Below are positions 1 to 7,648 of a stretch of 13,615 nt of DNA, in pieces. Source of the DNA: an uncultured Thermomicrobiales bacterium (GTDB lineage Bacteria; Chloroflexota; Chloroflexia; Thermomicrobiales; UBA6265). The stretch is from assembly GCA_902806365.1 (NCBI GenBank), contig CADCWJ010000393.1, positions 1 to 13,615 on the forward strand, in the 5' to 3' direction. The notes beneath the pieces were generated by a model. That model saw nothing but the letters and a program-made list of their open reading frames with translations. It did not search any database and was not told where the DNA came from. The stretch's first letter is position 1. Every line of letters starts with the position of its first letter. The translations under genes were made by a program, and so were the position numbers.

Positions 1-1
1 G

Positions 2-1309
2 GTGGGCCACCCGGGTACCGGCAAGACGCTGACCGCGCGCGCGGTGGCGGGAGAAGCGGGCGTGCCATTCTTCAGCGTCTCGGCCTCGGAGTTCGTCGAA
101 ATGTTCGTCGGCGTCGGCGCCAGTCGGGTCCGGGATCTCTTCGACAAGGCCAAGGCGGCCGCTCCGGCGATCATCTTCGTCGACGAGATGGATGCGGTCG
201 GACGCCAGCGCTTCGCCGGTCTTGGCGGCTCCAATGACGAGCGTGAGCAGACATTGAACCAACTGCTCGTCGAGATGGATGGCTTTGAAACCAATCAGGA
301 AGTCATCGTCATGGCGGCCACCAACCGCCCGGACGTGCTCGATCCCGCCCTGCTGCGCCCGGGCCGTTTCGACCGCCAGGTAACGGTGGGCCTGCCCGAC
401 AAGAAGGGGCGGGTCGCGATCCTCGGGATTCACACACGCGGCCTTCCGCTGCAGAAGCAGGTCGATCTCGAGCACATCGGCCGCTCCACGACCGGGTTCT
501 CGGGAGCCGAGCTCTCGAACCTTGTCAACGAAGCCGCGCTGACGGCCGCGCGCCGGAACCGCAACGAGATCCAGCAGGGGGACTTCGACGAGGCGCTCGA
601 CAAGTTGCTGCTCGGAGTGGCCCGCACAGGGTTGACCAACGAGAAGGAGCGCCAGGTCGTCGCCTACCATGAAGCGGGCCATGCACTGGTCGCGCACTTC
701 ACGGCCGGATCCGATCCGCTCCGCAAGGTCAGCGTGGTGCCGCGCGGCCGGGCGCTCGGTGTGACCGTGCAAATGCCCGAAGAAGATCGTCATAACTACA
801 GCCGTACCTACCTGCTCGGACGACTGGCTGGGATGCTGGGCGGTCGGGCGGCGGAGATGGTGGTCTATGGTGAGATCACTACCGGTGCCGAGAACGACCT
901 CAAGCAGGCGACCAGCCTCGCCCGGCGAATGGTGGGTCTGTGGGGCATGAGCGAGGCCGTGGGACCGATCTATCTCGGAACGGGTGAGGAGCATGTCTTC
1001 CTCGGCCGCGAGATCACGCAGGACAAGTCGTTTTCCGATGCCACGTCCGAGCGGCTGGACGCGGCCGTGCGGGGAATGGTCGAGAACGCACTCAGGCAGG
1101 CACTCGATCTGGTGCAGCAGCACCGCGACGATCTCGAGCTACTCGTCCAGAGACTGCTCGAGCGCGAAACGCTCGACGCTCCGGAAGTAATCGAAATCTT
1201 CGGCCCGCCGGTGCTCGAGGATCCGGAAGCCGGCATGAACCGCCGACCGCCGCCGGTTTCCGCGCCCATCGCGGCGCCCTCCCAGTTGTCGAACGGGACG
1301 ACTCCATAA
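2..1309 (+). CDS. ftsH: ATP-dependent zinc metalloprotease FtsH, C-terminal part (5' end outside window)
   Basis: Membrane-anchored AAA+ protease that unfolds and degrades membrane and short-lived cytosolic proteins as a hexamer. The fragment begins at the Walker A motif (GHPGTGKT, residues 2-9), so the transmembrane N-terminus lies upstream of the window. In order: the pore loop MFVGVGAS (34-41), Walker B IIFVDE (57-62), the second region of homology from ATNRPD with arginine fingers R119 and R122, and the zinc site HEAGH (223-227, catalytic E224) with D299 in TTGAENDL as the likely third zinc ligand. The helical protease domain runs to about residue 400. A short Pro/Ala-rich tail follows, ending at TAA. 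Histidine replaces the usual first proline of GPPGTGKT, and Walker B has Met where Ile is usual; both are conservative. The gene converges on pyruvate kinase and the two share the hairpin at 1328-1375. The family call is very secure; the residue numbers count from the window edge. Confidence 0.97.
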   Translation: MGHPGTGKTLTARAVAGEAGVPFFSVSASEFVEMFVGVGASRVRDLFDKAKAAAPAIIFVDEMDAVGRQRFAGLGGSNDEREQTLNQLLVEMDGFETNQEVIVMAATNRPDVLDPALLRPGRFDRQVTVGLPDKKGRVAILGIHTRGLPLQKQVDLEHIGRSTTGFSGAELSNLVNEAALTAARRNRNEIQQGDFDEALDKLLLGVARTGLTNEKERQVVAYHEAGHALVAHFTAGSDPLRKVSVVPRGRALGVTVQMPEEDRHNYSRTYLLGRLAGMLGGRAAEMVVYGEITTGAENDLKQATSLARRMVGLWGMSEAVGPIYLGTGEEHVFLGREITQDKSFSDATSERLDAAVRGMVENALRQALDLVQQHRDDLELLVQRLLERETLDAPEVIEIFGPPVLEDPEAGMNRRPPPVSAPIAAPSQLSNGTTP

Positions 1310-1327
1310 TCCGCGGTGAATCGGAGG

Positions 1328-1375
1328 CAACGACAACGGGGGTCCCGGTACATGCCGGGACCCCCGTTGTCGTTG
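1328..1375. terminator. Perfect 21-bp inverted repeat between convergent ftsH and pyk
   Basis: Left arm 1328-1348 and right arm 1355-1375 are exact reverse complements around the 6-nt loop TACATG. The repeat lies 18 bp past the ftsH stop and 21 bp past the pyk stop, so one hairpin can end both transcripts. The stem is mostly G/C in its loop-proximal half. Neither side has a clear T-run: the plus side continues TCGCGTTTCGCG, itself a 4-bp mini-stem. It is therefore not a textbook intrinsic terminator, but the position and perfection make a bidirectional terminator or mRNA-end stabiliser the best reading. Confidence 0.8.
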
Positions 1376-1396
1376 TCGCGTTTCGCGGCTGGAACG

Positions 1397-2869
1397 TCAC
1401 CGAAGCCGGTGGATCTCGAGAAAGACCGACCGCGCGTCGTGTGACCGGGGGACAGCGCCGACGATTACTATGGTGTCGCTCGAGGTGGCAAGGTGAAGTC
1501 GACGAACGCCTTCATCGACCTGCTGGATGAGCTGATCCGTCGTCGTCGCGAGCGGTTCGCAGACCGGCACGACCCCGTGCATAAGGCATAGCCGCGAAGC
1601 GACGGACGGCTCGTCGGTGAAGGCGACGATCGGTACGCCAGGGCGCTGCTGTGAGATCCGGGCGGCCGTCCCACCGGTCGCGGTCAGCACGGCGATGGCC
1701 TTGGCGCCGAGATCCTGCACGATCGTCTGCGCGGCATGTGCGGCCGCCTGCGACTCGTTCATCGTGGCTGGGGCATGCAGCTCGTTGGCGGCTATCCTCA
1801 TCGCCAGCCGCCAGCTCGGATCCGCCTCGATCGTTTGGGCGATCCGGGCCATCACGTCGATGGAGCGAACCGGCCAGGCACCAACCGCGGTTTCGCCGGA
1901 GAGCATCACCGCGTCCGTGCCATCGAGGATGGCATTGGCGATGTCGCTGGCCTCGGCCCGCGTCGGTCGCGGGTTGACGATCATCGATTCCAGCATCTGG
2001 GTGGCCGTGATGACAGGGACACCGGTGCTGTTGGCGAGCCGGATCAGGCGTTTCTGGACCAGCGGCACGGCCTCGGGGCTCAGTTCCACGCCGAGATCGC
2101 CGCGGGCAACCATCACCCCATCGCTGGCGGCGACGATCGCCTCCAACTGCTGAACGGCCTGTGGCTTCTCGATCTTGGCAATGATCGGCTGTTTCCCGCC
2201 CAGCTCGTGAATCCTAGTCCGGGCAAGCTCGATATCGGCGGGCGATCGAACAAACGAAAGGGCGACGACATCGACGCCCAGCGACACGCCGAACGCCAGA
2301 TCCTCGAGATCCTTTGTGGTCAGCGCGGGCGAACTGATCGCGGTGCCGGGGAGGTTTATCCCTTTCTGGGGCTTTAGGGCGCCGCCATGAACGACCGTAC
2401 AGACGACCTCGTCACCATACGGGGTGTCCCGTCGAACCTCGGTGACACGGAGCTCGATCAATCCATCGTCGATCAGGATCGTATCGTCCGGTCGGACATC
2501 CCGTCCAAGGTCCTCGTACGACGTCGAGACACGCTCGCGCGTGCCGTCCACGGGCAACGTACAGATGATCAGCGAGTCCCCCGGCGCGATCAGGATCGGC
2601 GCGTCGCCGGCCAGGTCGCCGATCCGGAGCTTTGGCCCCTGCAGATCCTGGAGAATCGACACGGGGCGGTCCCCGTCTGCGGAGCTGGCCCGGATCCGGT
2701 CGAATACGTTCCGGTGATCCTCACGCGTACCGTGCGAGAAGTTGAGGCGAAAGACGCTGACGCCGGCGGCGATCAGACGATCGATCATCTCGGCGCTCTC
2801 GGTCGCGGGCCCGATGGTGGCGACGATCTTGGTCAGTGGCAGATGCTGGAGTCGCGCTGGCGTGGTCAT
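1397..2869 (-). CDS. pyk: Pyruvate kinase
   Basis: Catalyses phosphoenolpyruvate + ADP to pyruvate + ATP, the last step of glycolysis, in the cytoplasm. The protein is 490 residues, close to the usual 470-480. N-terminal barrel motifs are KIVATIGPA (14-22) and RLNFSHG (41-47, with R41, N43 and S45 of the substrate/cation site). The family signature IIAKIEKPQAV (229-239) carries the catalytic K232 and Mg ligand E234, followed by ARGDLG with D258 and TATQML with T290. The B domain is about residues 82-180, and the allosteric C-terminal domain is about 350-490. The ATG at 2869 was chosen because AGGAG sits 5 nt upstream and the protein then starts just before the conserved strand. An in-frame upstream extension to 2986 encodes unconserved residues. 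It is divergent from ppk1 and convergent with ftsH. No domain is missing, and no C-terminal PEP-utiliser domain is fused to it. Confidence 0.97.
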   Translation of the reverse strand: MTTPARLQHLPLTKIVATIGPATESAEMIDRLIAAGVSVFRLNFSHGTREDHRNVFDRIRASSADGDRPVSILQDLQGPKLRIGDLAGDAPILIAPGDSLIICTLPVDGTRERVSTSYEDLGRDVRPDDTILIDDGLIELRVTEVRRDTPYGDEVVCTVVHGGALKPQKGINLPGTAISSPALTTKDLEDLAFGVSLGVDVVALSFVRSPADIELARTRIHELGGKQPIIAKIEKPQAVQQLEAIVAASDGVMVARGDLGVELSPEAVPLVQKRLIRLANSTGVPVITATQMLESMIVNPRPTRAEASDIANAILDGTDAVMLSGETAVGAWPVRSIDVMARIAQTIEADPSWRLAMRIAANELHAPATMNESQAAAHAAQTIVQDLGAKAIAVLTATGGTAARISQQRPGVPIVAFTDEPSVASRLCLMHGVVPVCEPLATTTDQLIQQVDEGVRRLHLATSSDTIVIVGAVPRSHDARSVFLEIHRLR

Positions 2870-3108
2870 GTACGCTCCTGGATGACGCCAGCGTATGCCG
2901 GTGCGGTACGGCTGGCAGGTTTGCGATTCAGGGAGTGGTGACTGATGATTGCGGCACCTGACCCAAGCGCTTGACTCGCTCGGCACCGGGTTTCACTGTC
3001 CGGAGGAACGTCGCTCCGACGTACCGGGAATTGACACCATCGCGAGCCCGCCCACGACCCTGTCTTCGCGGGTCGCCCGGAGGCGGACCGTCCTGGAGAA
3101 GCCGCACA
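2870..3108. other. Divergent pyk/ppk1 intergenic region
   Basis: These 239 bp must hold both promoters. TTGACT (2971-2976) and TTGACA (3031-3036) look like -35 boxes on the plus strand, but neither has a good -10 at 16-18 nt. A small perfect stem, ACGTCG-CTC-CGACGT (3008-3022), lies in the probable ppk1 leader. On the pyk side an imperfect stem pairs GCCAGC (2887-2892) with GCTGGC (2911-2916). No recognisable PhoB-type direct repeats were seen. Confidence 0.35.
2875..2879 (-). promoter_or_regulatory. Ribosome-binding site of pyk
   Basis: AGGAG on the minus strand, 5 nt before the ATG at 2869. It fixes the start against the longer open frame. Confidence 0.7.
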
Positions 3109-5295
3109 ATGGTATCCGCCAGCCGGACAACGCAGCTTACCGAACTCTCCTCCGAGTTGTACATCAATCGGGAACTCAGCTGGCTCGAGTTCAACCGGCG
3201 CGTCCTGAAAGAGGTAACGAGGGAGGAGACTCCCCTTCTGGAGCGAGCCAAATTCGCCGCCATCTTCGCCGCGAACCTGGACGAGTTCTTCATGATCCGG
3301 GTCGCCGGCGTGAAGCGAAAAGTGGTCTCCGGCATTACCGATGTCGCCGTAGATGGCCGGACCCCGGCCCAGCAGCTTGCCGCAATCCACCGCGTGACCC
3401 AGGAGCTTCTGGCCGAGCACTCGCGAACGGTCAACGACGATGTCTTGCCGGCACTTGCCCGGCAGGGGATCGAGATCGTGCCATACGACAAGTTGCGGGC
3501 CAAGGAGCAGGCGGCCCTGGACAAGGTGTTTCAACGGGAAATCTTTCCCGTGCTGACGCCGCAGGCGGTGGATCGAGGCAGGCGCTTCCCGCACATCTCC
3601 AACGACAGTCTGAACCTGATCGTTGTCCTGCGCAGTGGCGCCAGCTCCCGGTTCGCAAGGGTCAAGATTCCCGCATTGATGCCGCGGCTGATCCCCGTCC
3701 CGGCGTCGCGCCCCGAAGGTTCCTCCGGGACGGTGCTGGCCAATCCTCCCCACTGGGCCGGGACGGAATCCCGCCGCTTCACCTGGATCGAGCAGGTCGT
3801 CGCGGCCAACCTCGATCAACTGTTCCCCGGCGGGAAGATCGTGGCGGCCTATCCCTTCCACCTGTTGCGGGATTCCGATGTCGAGCCGGACGAAGACGAT
3901 GACGACAACGAGAACATCCTAGAAATGATGCGCGAGACCCTTTCGCAGCGGCCATTCGGGACCGTCGTCCGGGTCGATGTCAGCCCCCGGATGCCGGATG
4001 CGGTCCAGTCGTGGCTGCTGGAGCAGCTTCACGCGACGCGTCAGGATGTCTATGTGATCGATGGGCCGCTGGAGCTGGAGGACTTGTTCGAGCTGGTTCG
4101 GCTGAACCGGCCCGACCTCAAGGATCCTCCCCTCCTGCAGTCGCCGATGTTCCTCTCGGATGCGCCCGTCCCCCGGCGCGAGGACGGCGACGACGTCGAT
4201 ATCTTCGCCTTTCTGCGCAACAACGATGTGCTGATGCATCTGCCCTACCAGTCGTTCAACGCGGTCGTGGACTTCATCGAGGCGGCCGCCAGCGATCCGG
4301 ATGTGGTCGCCATCAAGCAGACGCTCTACCGCATCGGAAGGAACTCCCCACTCGTCCCGGCCCTCATCAGCGCCCGCGACGACGACACCCAGGTGGCGGT
4401 GCTGGTTGAGCTCAAGGCTCGCTTCGACGAGGAAAACAACATCACCTGGGCGCAGACTCTGGAGAAATCAGGCGTCCACGTCGCATACGGCCTGCCCGGC
4501 CTCAAGGCCCACTGCAAGCTGACCCTTGTCGTTCGGCGCGAAGACGATGGATTGAAGCGCTACGTGCACATCTCGACGGGAAACTACAACGCCAACACTG
4601 CCCGGATCTACGAGGATGTTGGACTGCTGACCTCCCGCGAGGACATCGCATCGGACGTCTCGCAATTGTTTAACGTGCTCACCGGGTATGCCCAGAAAGA
4701 AACCTACGACACGTTGTGGGTCGCCCCCACCGATATGCGCAGCAAGTTCATCTCCGCGATCCTCGCTGAAGTCGACGCCCATCGCCATGGCGGAGATGGG
4801 CACATGGTCCTCAAGATGAATTCGCTGGTCGACCGTGAGGTGATCCGAGCGCTTTACACGGCGTCCCAGGCGGGCGTCCGGATCGATCTCATCATCCGTG
4901 GTGTTTGCTGCCTGCGGCCCGGGGTGAAGGGGGTCAGCGATACGATCCGGGTGGTGAGCCTGGTCGGCCGTTTCCTTGAGCACAGCCGGCTGTTCTACTT
5001 TCGGAATGGTGGCAAGCCGCTGATGTACTTCGGAAGCGCCGACCTGATGGAGCGCAACTTCGACAGCCGGGTCGAAGTCATCGCGCCGGTGAAGTCACCC
5101 GAACTACTGGGCCACTTGCGCGACAAGGTGCTCGATGCCTATCTGCGAGACACCGTCAACGCTCGCGAACTGCGCGAGGATGGGTCGTACCATGCCGTAA
5201 CCCCGGCAAAGGGCGAGCGCCCGTTCGATGCCCAGCGATGGTTCATCGACCTGTATCGCTCCGGTTCCCCATTCGGACCCGCGACCGATTCGTAA
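3109..5295 (+). CDS. ppk1: Polyphosphate kinase 1
   Basis: Reversibly moves the terminal phosphate of ATP onto inorganic polyphosphate, acting through a phosphohistidine. It has 728 residues, a normal PPK1 length, with the N, H, C1 and C2 domains in order. The N domain starts at YINRELSWLEFNRRVLKE (18-35), followed by NLDEFFMIRVAG (56-67) and an acidic linker DEDDDDNEN (261-269). C1 has AIKQTLYR (401-408), KARFDEENN (436-444), AHCKL (467-471) and YVHISTGNYN (485-494). H487 is the expected phosphohistidine (E. coli H435) and H625 in RFLEHSR is the expected general acid (E. coli H592). The C2 end has YFGSADLMERN (640-650). The ATG at 3109 was chosen because GGAGAA lies 8 nt upstream and the conserved N-terminus follows at once. 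The open frame back to 2971 adds 46 Arg/Pro-rich residues unlike the family. The enolase-like gene follows 47 bp later. Confidence 0.96.
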   Translation: MVSASRTTQLTELSSELYINRELSWLEFNRRVLKEVTREETPLLERAKFAAIFAANLDEFFMIRVAGVKRKVVSGITDVAVDGRTPAQQLAAIHRVTQELLAEHSRTVNDDVLPALARQGIEIVPYDKLRAKEQAALDKVFQREIFPVLTPQAVDRGRRFPHISNDSLNLIVVLRSGASSRFARVKIPALMPRLIPVPASRPEGSSGTVLANPPHWAGTESRRFTWIEQVVAANLDQLFPGGKIVAAYPFHLLRDSDVEPDEDDDDNENILEMMRETLSQRPFGTVVRVDVSPRMPDAVQSWLLEQLHATRQDVYVIDGPLELEDLFELVRLNRPDLKDPPLLQSPMFLSDAPVPRREDGDDVDIFAFLRNNDVLMHLPYQSFNAVVDFIEAAASDPDVVAIKQTLYRIGRNSPLVPALISARDDDTQVAVLVELKARFDEENNITWAQTLEKSGVHVAYGLPGLKAHCKLTLVVRREDDGLKRYVHISTGNYNANTARIYEDVGLLTSREDIASDVSQLFNVLTGYAQKETYDTLWVAPTDMRSKFISAILAEVDAHRHGGDGHMVLKMNSLVDREVIRALYTASQAGVRIDLIIRGVCCLRPGVKGVSDTIRVVSLVGRFLEHSRLFYFRNGGKPLMYFGSADLMERNFDSRVEVIAPVKSPELLGHLRDKVLDAYLRDTVNARELREDGSYHAVTPAKGERPFDAQRWFIDLYRSGSPFGPATDS

Positions 5296-5325
5296 ACCGC
5301 CTCGCCACTTTCATGGCTGGCGATT

Positions 5326-5337
5326 GGGAAGGAAAGG
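5326..5337 (+). promoter_or_regulatory. Strong ribosome-binding site deciding a GTG start
   Basis: GGGAAGGAAAGG ends 5 nt before the GTG at 5343. The in-frame ATG at 5313 and the more distant one at 5238 (inside ppk1) have no comparable sequence. This favours the GTG start of the enolase-superfamily gene. Confidence 0.65.
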
Positions 5338-5342
5338 CAATC

Positions 5343-6650
5343 GTGACCGACATCGTGAATACCGCGCCGGATCCGGTCGTACCGGCGCCGTGGGCCCGGT
5401 TTGGCGATGACGCCGCGATCGCGATCCGTGATGTCCGCGTGATCTGCACGGCGCCCGATGGCATTCGGCTCGTGGTGGTCAAGGTCGAAACGACGGAGCC
5501 GGGCCTGTTCGGGCTCGGCTGTGCGACGTTCACGCAGCGACCGCTCGCGGTCAAGACGGCCGTCGAGGAGTATCTCCGGTCCTTCCTGATCGGGCGATCG
5601 GTGCATGACATCGAGGACATCTGGCAGGCGGTGTTCGTCAGCTCCTACTGGCGAGGCGGGCCGGTGTTGAACAATGCGTTGAGCGGGGTGGATATCGCGC
5701 TCTGGGACATCAAGGGCAAGATCGCGAAACTCCCTGTCTATCAGCTCTTCGGGGGCAAGTGCCGGGAGGCCGCCAGCCTCTACGCGCATGCCTCCGGTGG
5801 CGACATCGACGCGGTCGAAGAGAACGCTCGCGCGCTCATGGCAGACGGCTTTCGCCATGTCCGCTGCCAGGTCGCGGTGCCGGGAAGTGCCACGTACGGC
5901 GCCCATACGAATCAGGACCGGCGCGCGGGCCGATCTTATGCGACGCATCTCCAGCCCGGGGACGCACGCTGGAATCCAGCCGCGTACGGCAGGATCGTCC
6001 CTCGGCTGTTCGATGCCATGCGGCAGCGGCTCGGTGAGGAGGTAGAGTTCCTGCACGACATCCATGAGCGCCTGCACCCGATGTCCGCGATCCGGTTGGC
6101 TCAGGATCTGGAACCCTACCGCCTGTTCTTCCTGGAGGACCCGTTTGCGCCCGAAGACAATGGATACTTTCCGCTCCTGCGCCAGCAATCGAGCATCCCG
6201 ATTGCGATGGGCGAGCTCTTCGTCAACCAGGCCGAGTACGTTCCGCTTGTGCGGGACCGCCTAATCGATTTCATCCGGATCCATATATCCGACATTGGCG
6301 GGCTCACTCCGGCGCGGAAGCTCGGGGCGTTCGCCGAGTTCTTCAATGTCCGCACCGCCTGGCATGGTCCGGGGGACGTATCGCCGGTCGGTCACGCGGC
6401 AAACCTCGCGCTCGATCTGAGCCAGCCGAACTTCGGGATTCAGGAAGCTCACTTGTTCAGCGACCGCCTACGGGAGGTGTTCCCGGGATGCCCGGAGATT
6501 CGGGATGGCTCGCTCTGGTCAAACGATCACCCCGGGCTGGGCATTGACATCGACGAGGAGAAGGCGGCGAGATACCCATTTCCGGAGCATCCGCTGAACG
6601 GCGGGTGGCCGGACATCCGGCTTCGCGACGGCACAATCGTCCGCCCGTAA
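5343..6650 (+). CDS. Enolase-superfamily sugar-acid dehydratase, D-mannonate dehydratase/RspA type
   Basis: Probably abstracts the proton alpha to the carboxylate of a sugar acid and eliminates water with Mg2+, in the cytoplasm. From the GTG at 5343 the protein has 435 residues, slightly longer than known mannonate dehydratases (about 400). An N-terminal capping domain (about 25-140) precedes the barrel. Expected Mg ligands are D239, E265 (LEDPF) and E291 (MGELF). H241 in HDIHERL is the D-x-H catalytic histidine of this subgroup. R174 and Y185 in the RCQ...TYG loop match the Arg/Tyr pair of mannonate dehydratase. H341 (WHGPGDVSPVG) and E368 (PNFGIQE) complete the site. The C-terminus ends GTIVRP without the final Trp I recall in characterised mannonate dehydratases. 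No uronate-pathway genes are nearby, so the substrate is uncertain (mannonate, gluconate or another acid). It may be cotranscribed with ppk1. Confidence 0.85.
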   Translation: MTDIVNTAPDPVVPAPWARFGDDAAIAIRDVRVICTAPDGIRLVVVKVETTEPGLFGLGCATFTQRPLAVKTAVEEYLRSFLIGRSVHDIEDIWQAVFVSSYWRGGPVLNNALSGVDIALWDIKGKIAKLPVYQLFGGKCREAASLYAHASGGDIDAVEENARALMADGFRHVRCQVAVPGSATYGAHTNQDRRAGRSYATHLQPGDARWNPAAYGRIVPRLFDAMRQRLGEEVEFLHDIHERLHPMSAIRLAQDLEPYRLFFLEDPFAPEDNGYFPLLRQQSSIPIAMGELFVNQAEYVPLVRDRLIDFIRIHISDIGGLTPARKLGAFAEFFNVRTAWHGPGDVSPVGHAANLALDLSQPNFGIQEAHLFSDRLREVFPGCPEIRDGSLWSNDHPGLGIDIDEEKAARYPFPEHPLNGGWPDIRLRDGTIVRP

Positions 6651-6839
6651 ACTCGCTGGTCACCCGACCGCGTCCCCTGCTGATGAGTCTGCCGCGCCGC
6701 CAACAGGACGCCATCGGCAATCGAAGTTCCGCCTCCGGTGTCCGGAATCAAGCGTGTGGAAGCGGTCCAGGCCTCTATGACTCGAGCGACATATCCCTAA
6801 GACTCAACAAAACCGGACTGCCGAGAAGTACCAAAGGTC

Positions 6840-6859
6840 CTTGCGCCTCACGGCGCAAG
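6840..6859 (-). terminator. Hairpin at the stop codon of the phosphotransferase gene
   Basis: CTTGCGCC and GGCGCAAG form a perfect 8-bp stem. On the minus-strand RNA the loop is GUGA, a GNRA tetraloop, which contains the UGA stop. No clear U-run follows (GACCTTTGG). It could end the abcF-phosphotransferase transcript or protect its 3' end. The other ~190 bp up to the enolase-like gene show nothing else I can support. Confidence 0.4.
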
Positions 6860-7648
6860 CGCGTCCCGGAGCGTCGACCCGTTTGCATCGATCCAGGCGA
6901 TATCGTCGAGAGCTCCCACATGAAGGCGTTTCTCGAAAAGCCGGGCGAACCCCGGAATGCCGGTCCGGCCCCATTGCTCGACGGTCTCGTACGCGCAGAC
7001 TTGACGTTGACGAATGAGCGCGATGAAGCCGGCTCGCAAGCTGACGTGCAGTCCATAGGAGTTCAGGAGCAGTCGCAGCCGGCGTCCTCGCTGTGTCTCC
7101 GTCCCGAACCGGCTGTCGTCGGGATAAAGCGGAACGAACCGCCAGGCGGCGTAGGCCAGATCCCACTCGGGTGGGGCCGGGGCGACCAGGTCCCAGTCGA
7201 TGAAGGCACGAGGGAGCCCGTGCTGGAAGATCGCATTCCAGGGGGCAAGGTCGTTGTGGCAGATGAAATCCGCTCCTTCGGGCGCTCCCGGCATCTGTGG
7301 AAAGACGAGATCAGGTGCCGGAGTGAAGCCCGTCAGCGCGTCGTGGAGTTGCCGGATCAGGGCCCCGACGGCGACCAGTTGGTCGTCGTTCCGGAAGCCG
7401 TCGAGGTCTGCCGGAGCCGATGTACCCTCGACGAACGTCAACAGCTCGCGATCTCCGTTGATACCGAGCAGTTGGGGGGATCCCCGGAAGCCCCTCTCGG
7501 CGAGGTGTGTCAGCACCGCGTGACTGGCCGCCGCCCACGATCCCAACCCGCGTTCAACGGTGTCGCCGTGCCGCACGACCTCGCTCATGTTGCCGTCAGC
7601 GAACACCTCGCGATCGGCAGCGATCTTCTGTTCCCCGGCCGGATTCAT
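6848..7648 (-). CDS. Aminoglycoside-phosphotransferase-fold kinase (APH family)
   Basis: A protein-kinase-like small-molecule phosphotransferase of 266 residues, a normal size for the APH family. The catalytic loop is HNDLAPWN (131-138), with D133 as base and N138 as Mg ligand; the family norm is HGDxxxxN. The metal-binding motif is FIDWD (149-153), matching IDFE/IDWE of relatives. The N-terminal lobe has GNMSEVVRHGDTVERGL (19-35), resembling the 'EVVR.GDTVRRP' of a subgroup common in actinobacteria, but Glu-Arg-Gly replaces the usual Arg-Arg-Pro. The ATG at 7648 overlaps the abcF stop as ATGA, and AAGGGGAG (7657-7664) sits 8 nt upstream inside abcF, so translation is coupled. The substrate cannot be read from the sequence: it may be an antibiotic, a sugar, choline or another hydroxyl compound. 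Pairing with an ABC-F protein hints at antibiotic tolerance, as inference only. Confidence 0.88.
   Translation of the reverse strand: MNPAGEQKIAADREVFADGNMSEVVRHGDTVERGLGSWAAASHAVLTHLAERGFRGSPQLLGINGDRELLTFVEGTSAPADLDGFRNDDQLVAVGALIRQLHDALTGFTPAPDLVFPQMPGAPEGADFICHNDLAPWNAIFQHGLPRAFIDWDLVAPAPPEWDLAYAAWRFVPLYPDDSRFGTETQRGRRLRLLLNSYGLHVSLRAGFIALIRQRQVCAYETVEQWGRTGIPGFARLFEKRLHVGALDDIAWIDANGSTLRDALAP

Noticed and set aside
3031..3036. TTGACA as the ppk1 -35 box
   Set aside because: The 16-18 nt downstream lead to GC-rich sequence with no TANNNT-like -10, so I do not call a promoter.
2971..3108. N-terminal extension of ppk1 to an ATG at 2971
   Set aside because: It adds 46 Arg/Pro-rich residues foreign to PPK1, while the ATG at 3109 has a ribosome-binding site and leads straight into the conserved N-terminus.
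5238..5342. Earlier starts (5238 or 5313) for the enolase-superfamily gene
   Set aside because: 5238 lies inside ppk1 and neither has a Shine-Dalgarno sequence; the GTG at 5343 has a strong one.
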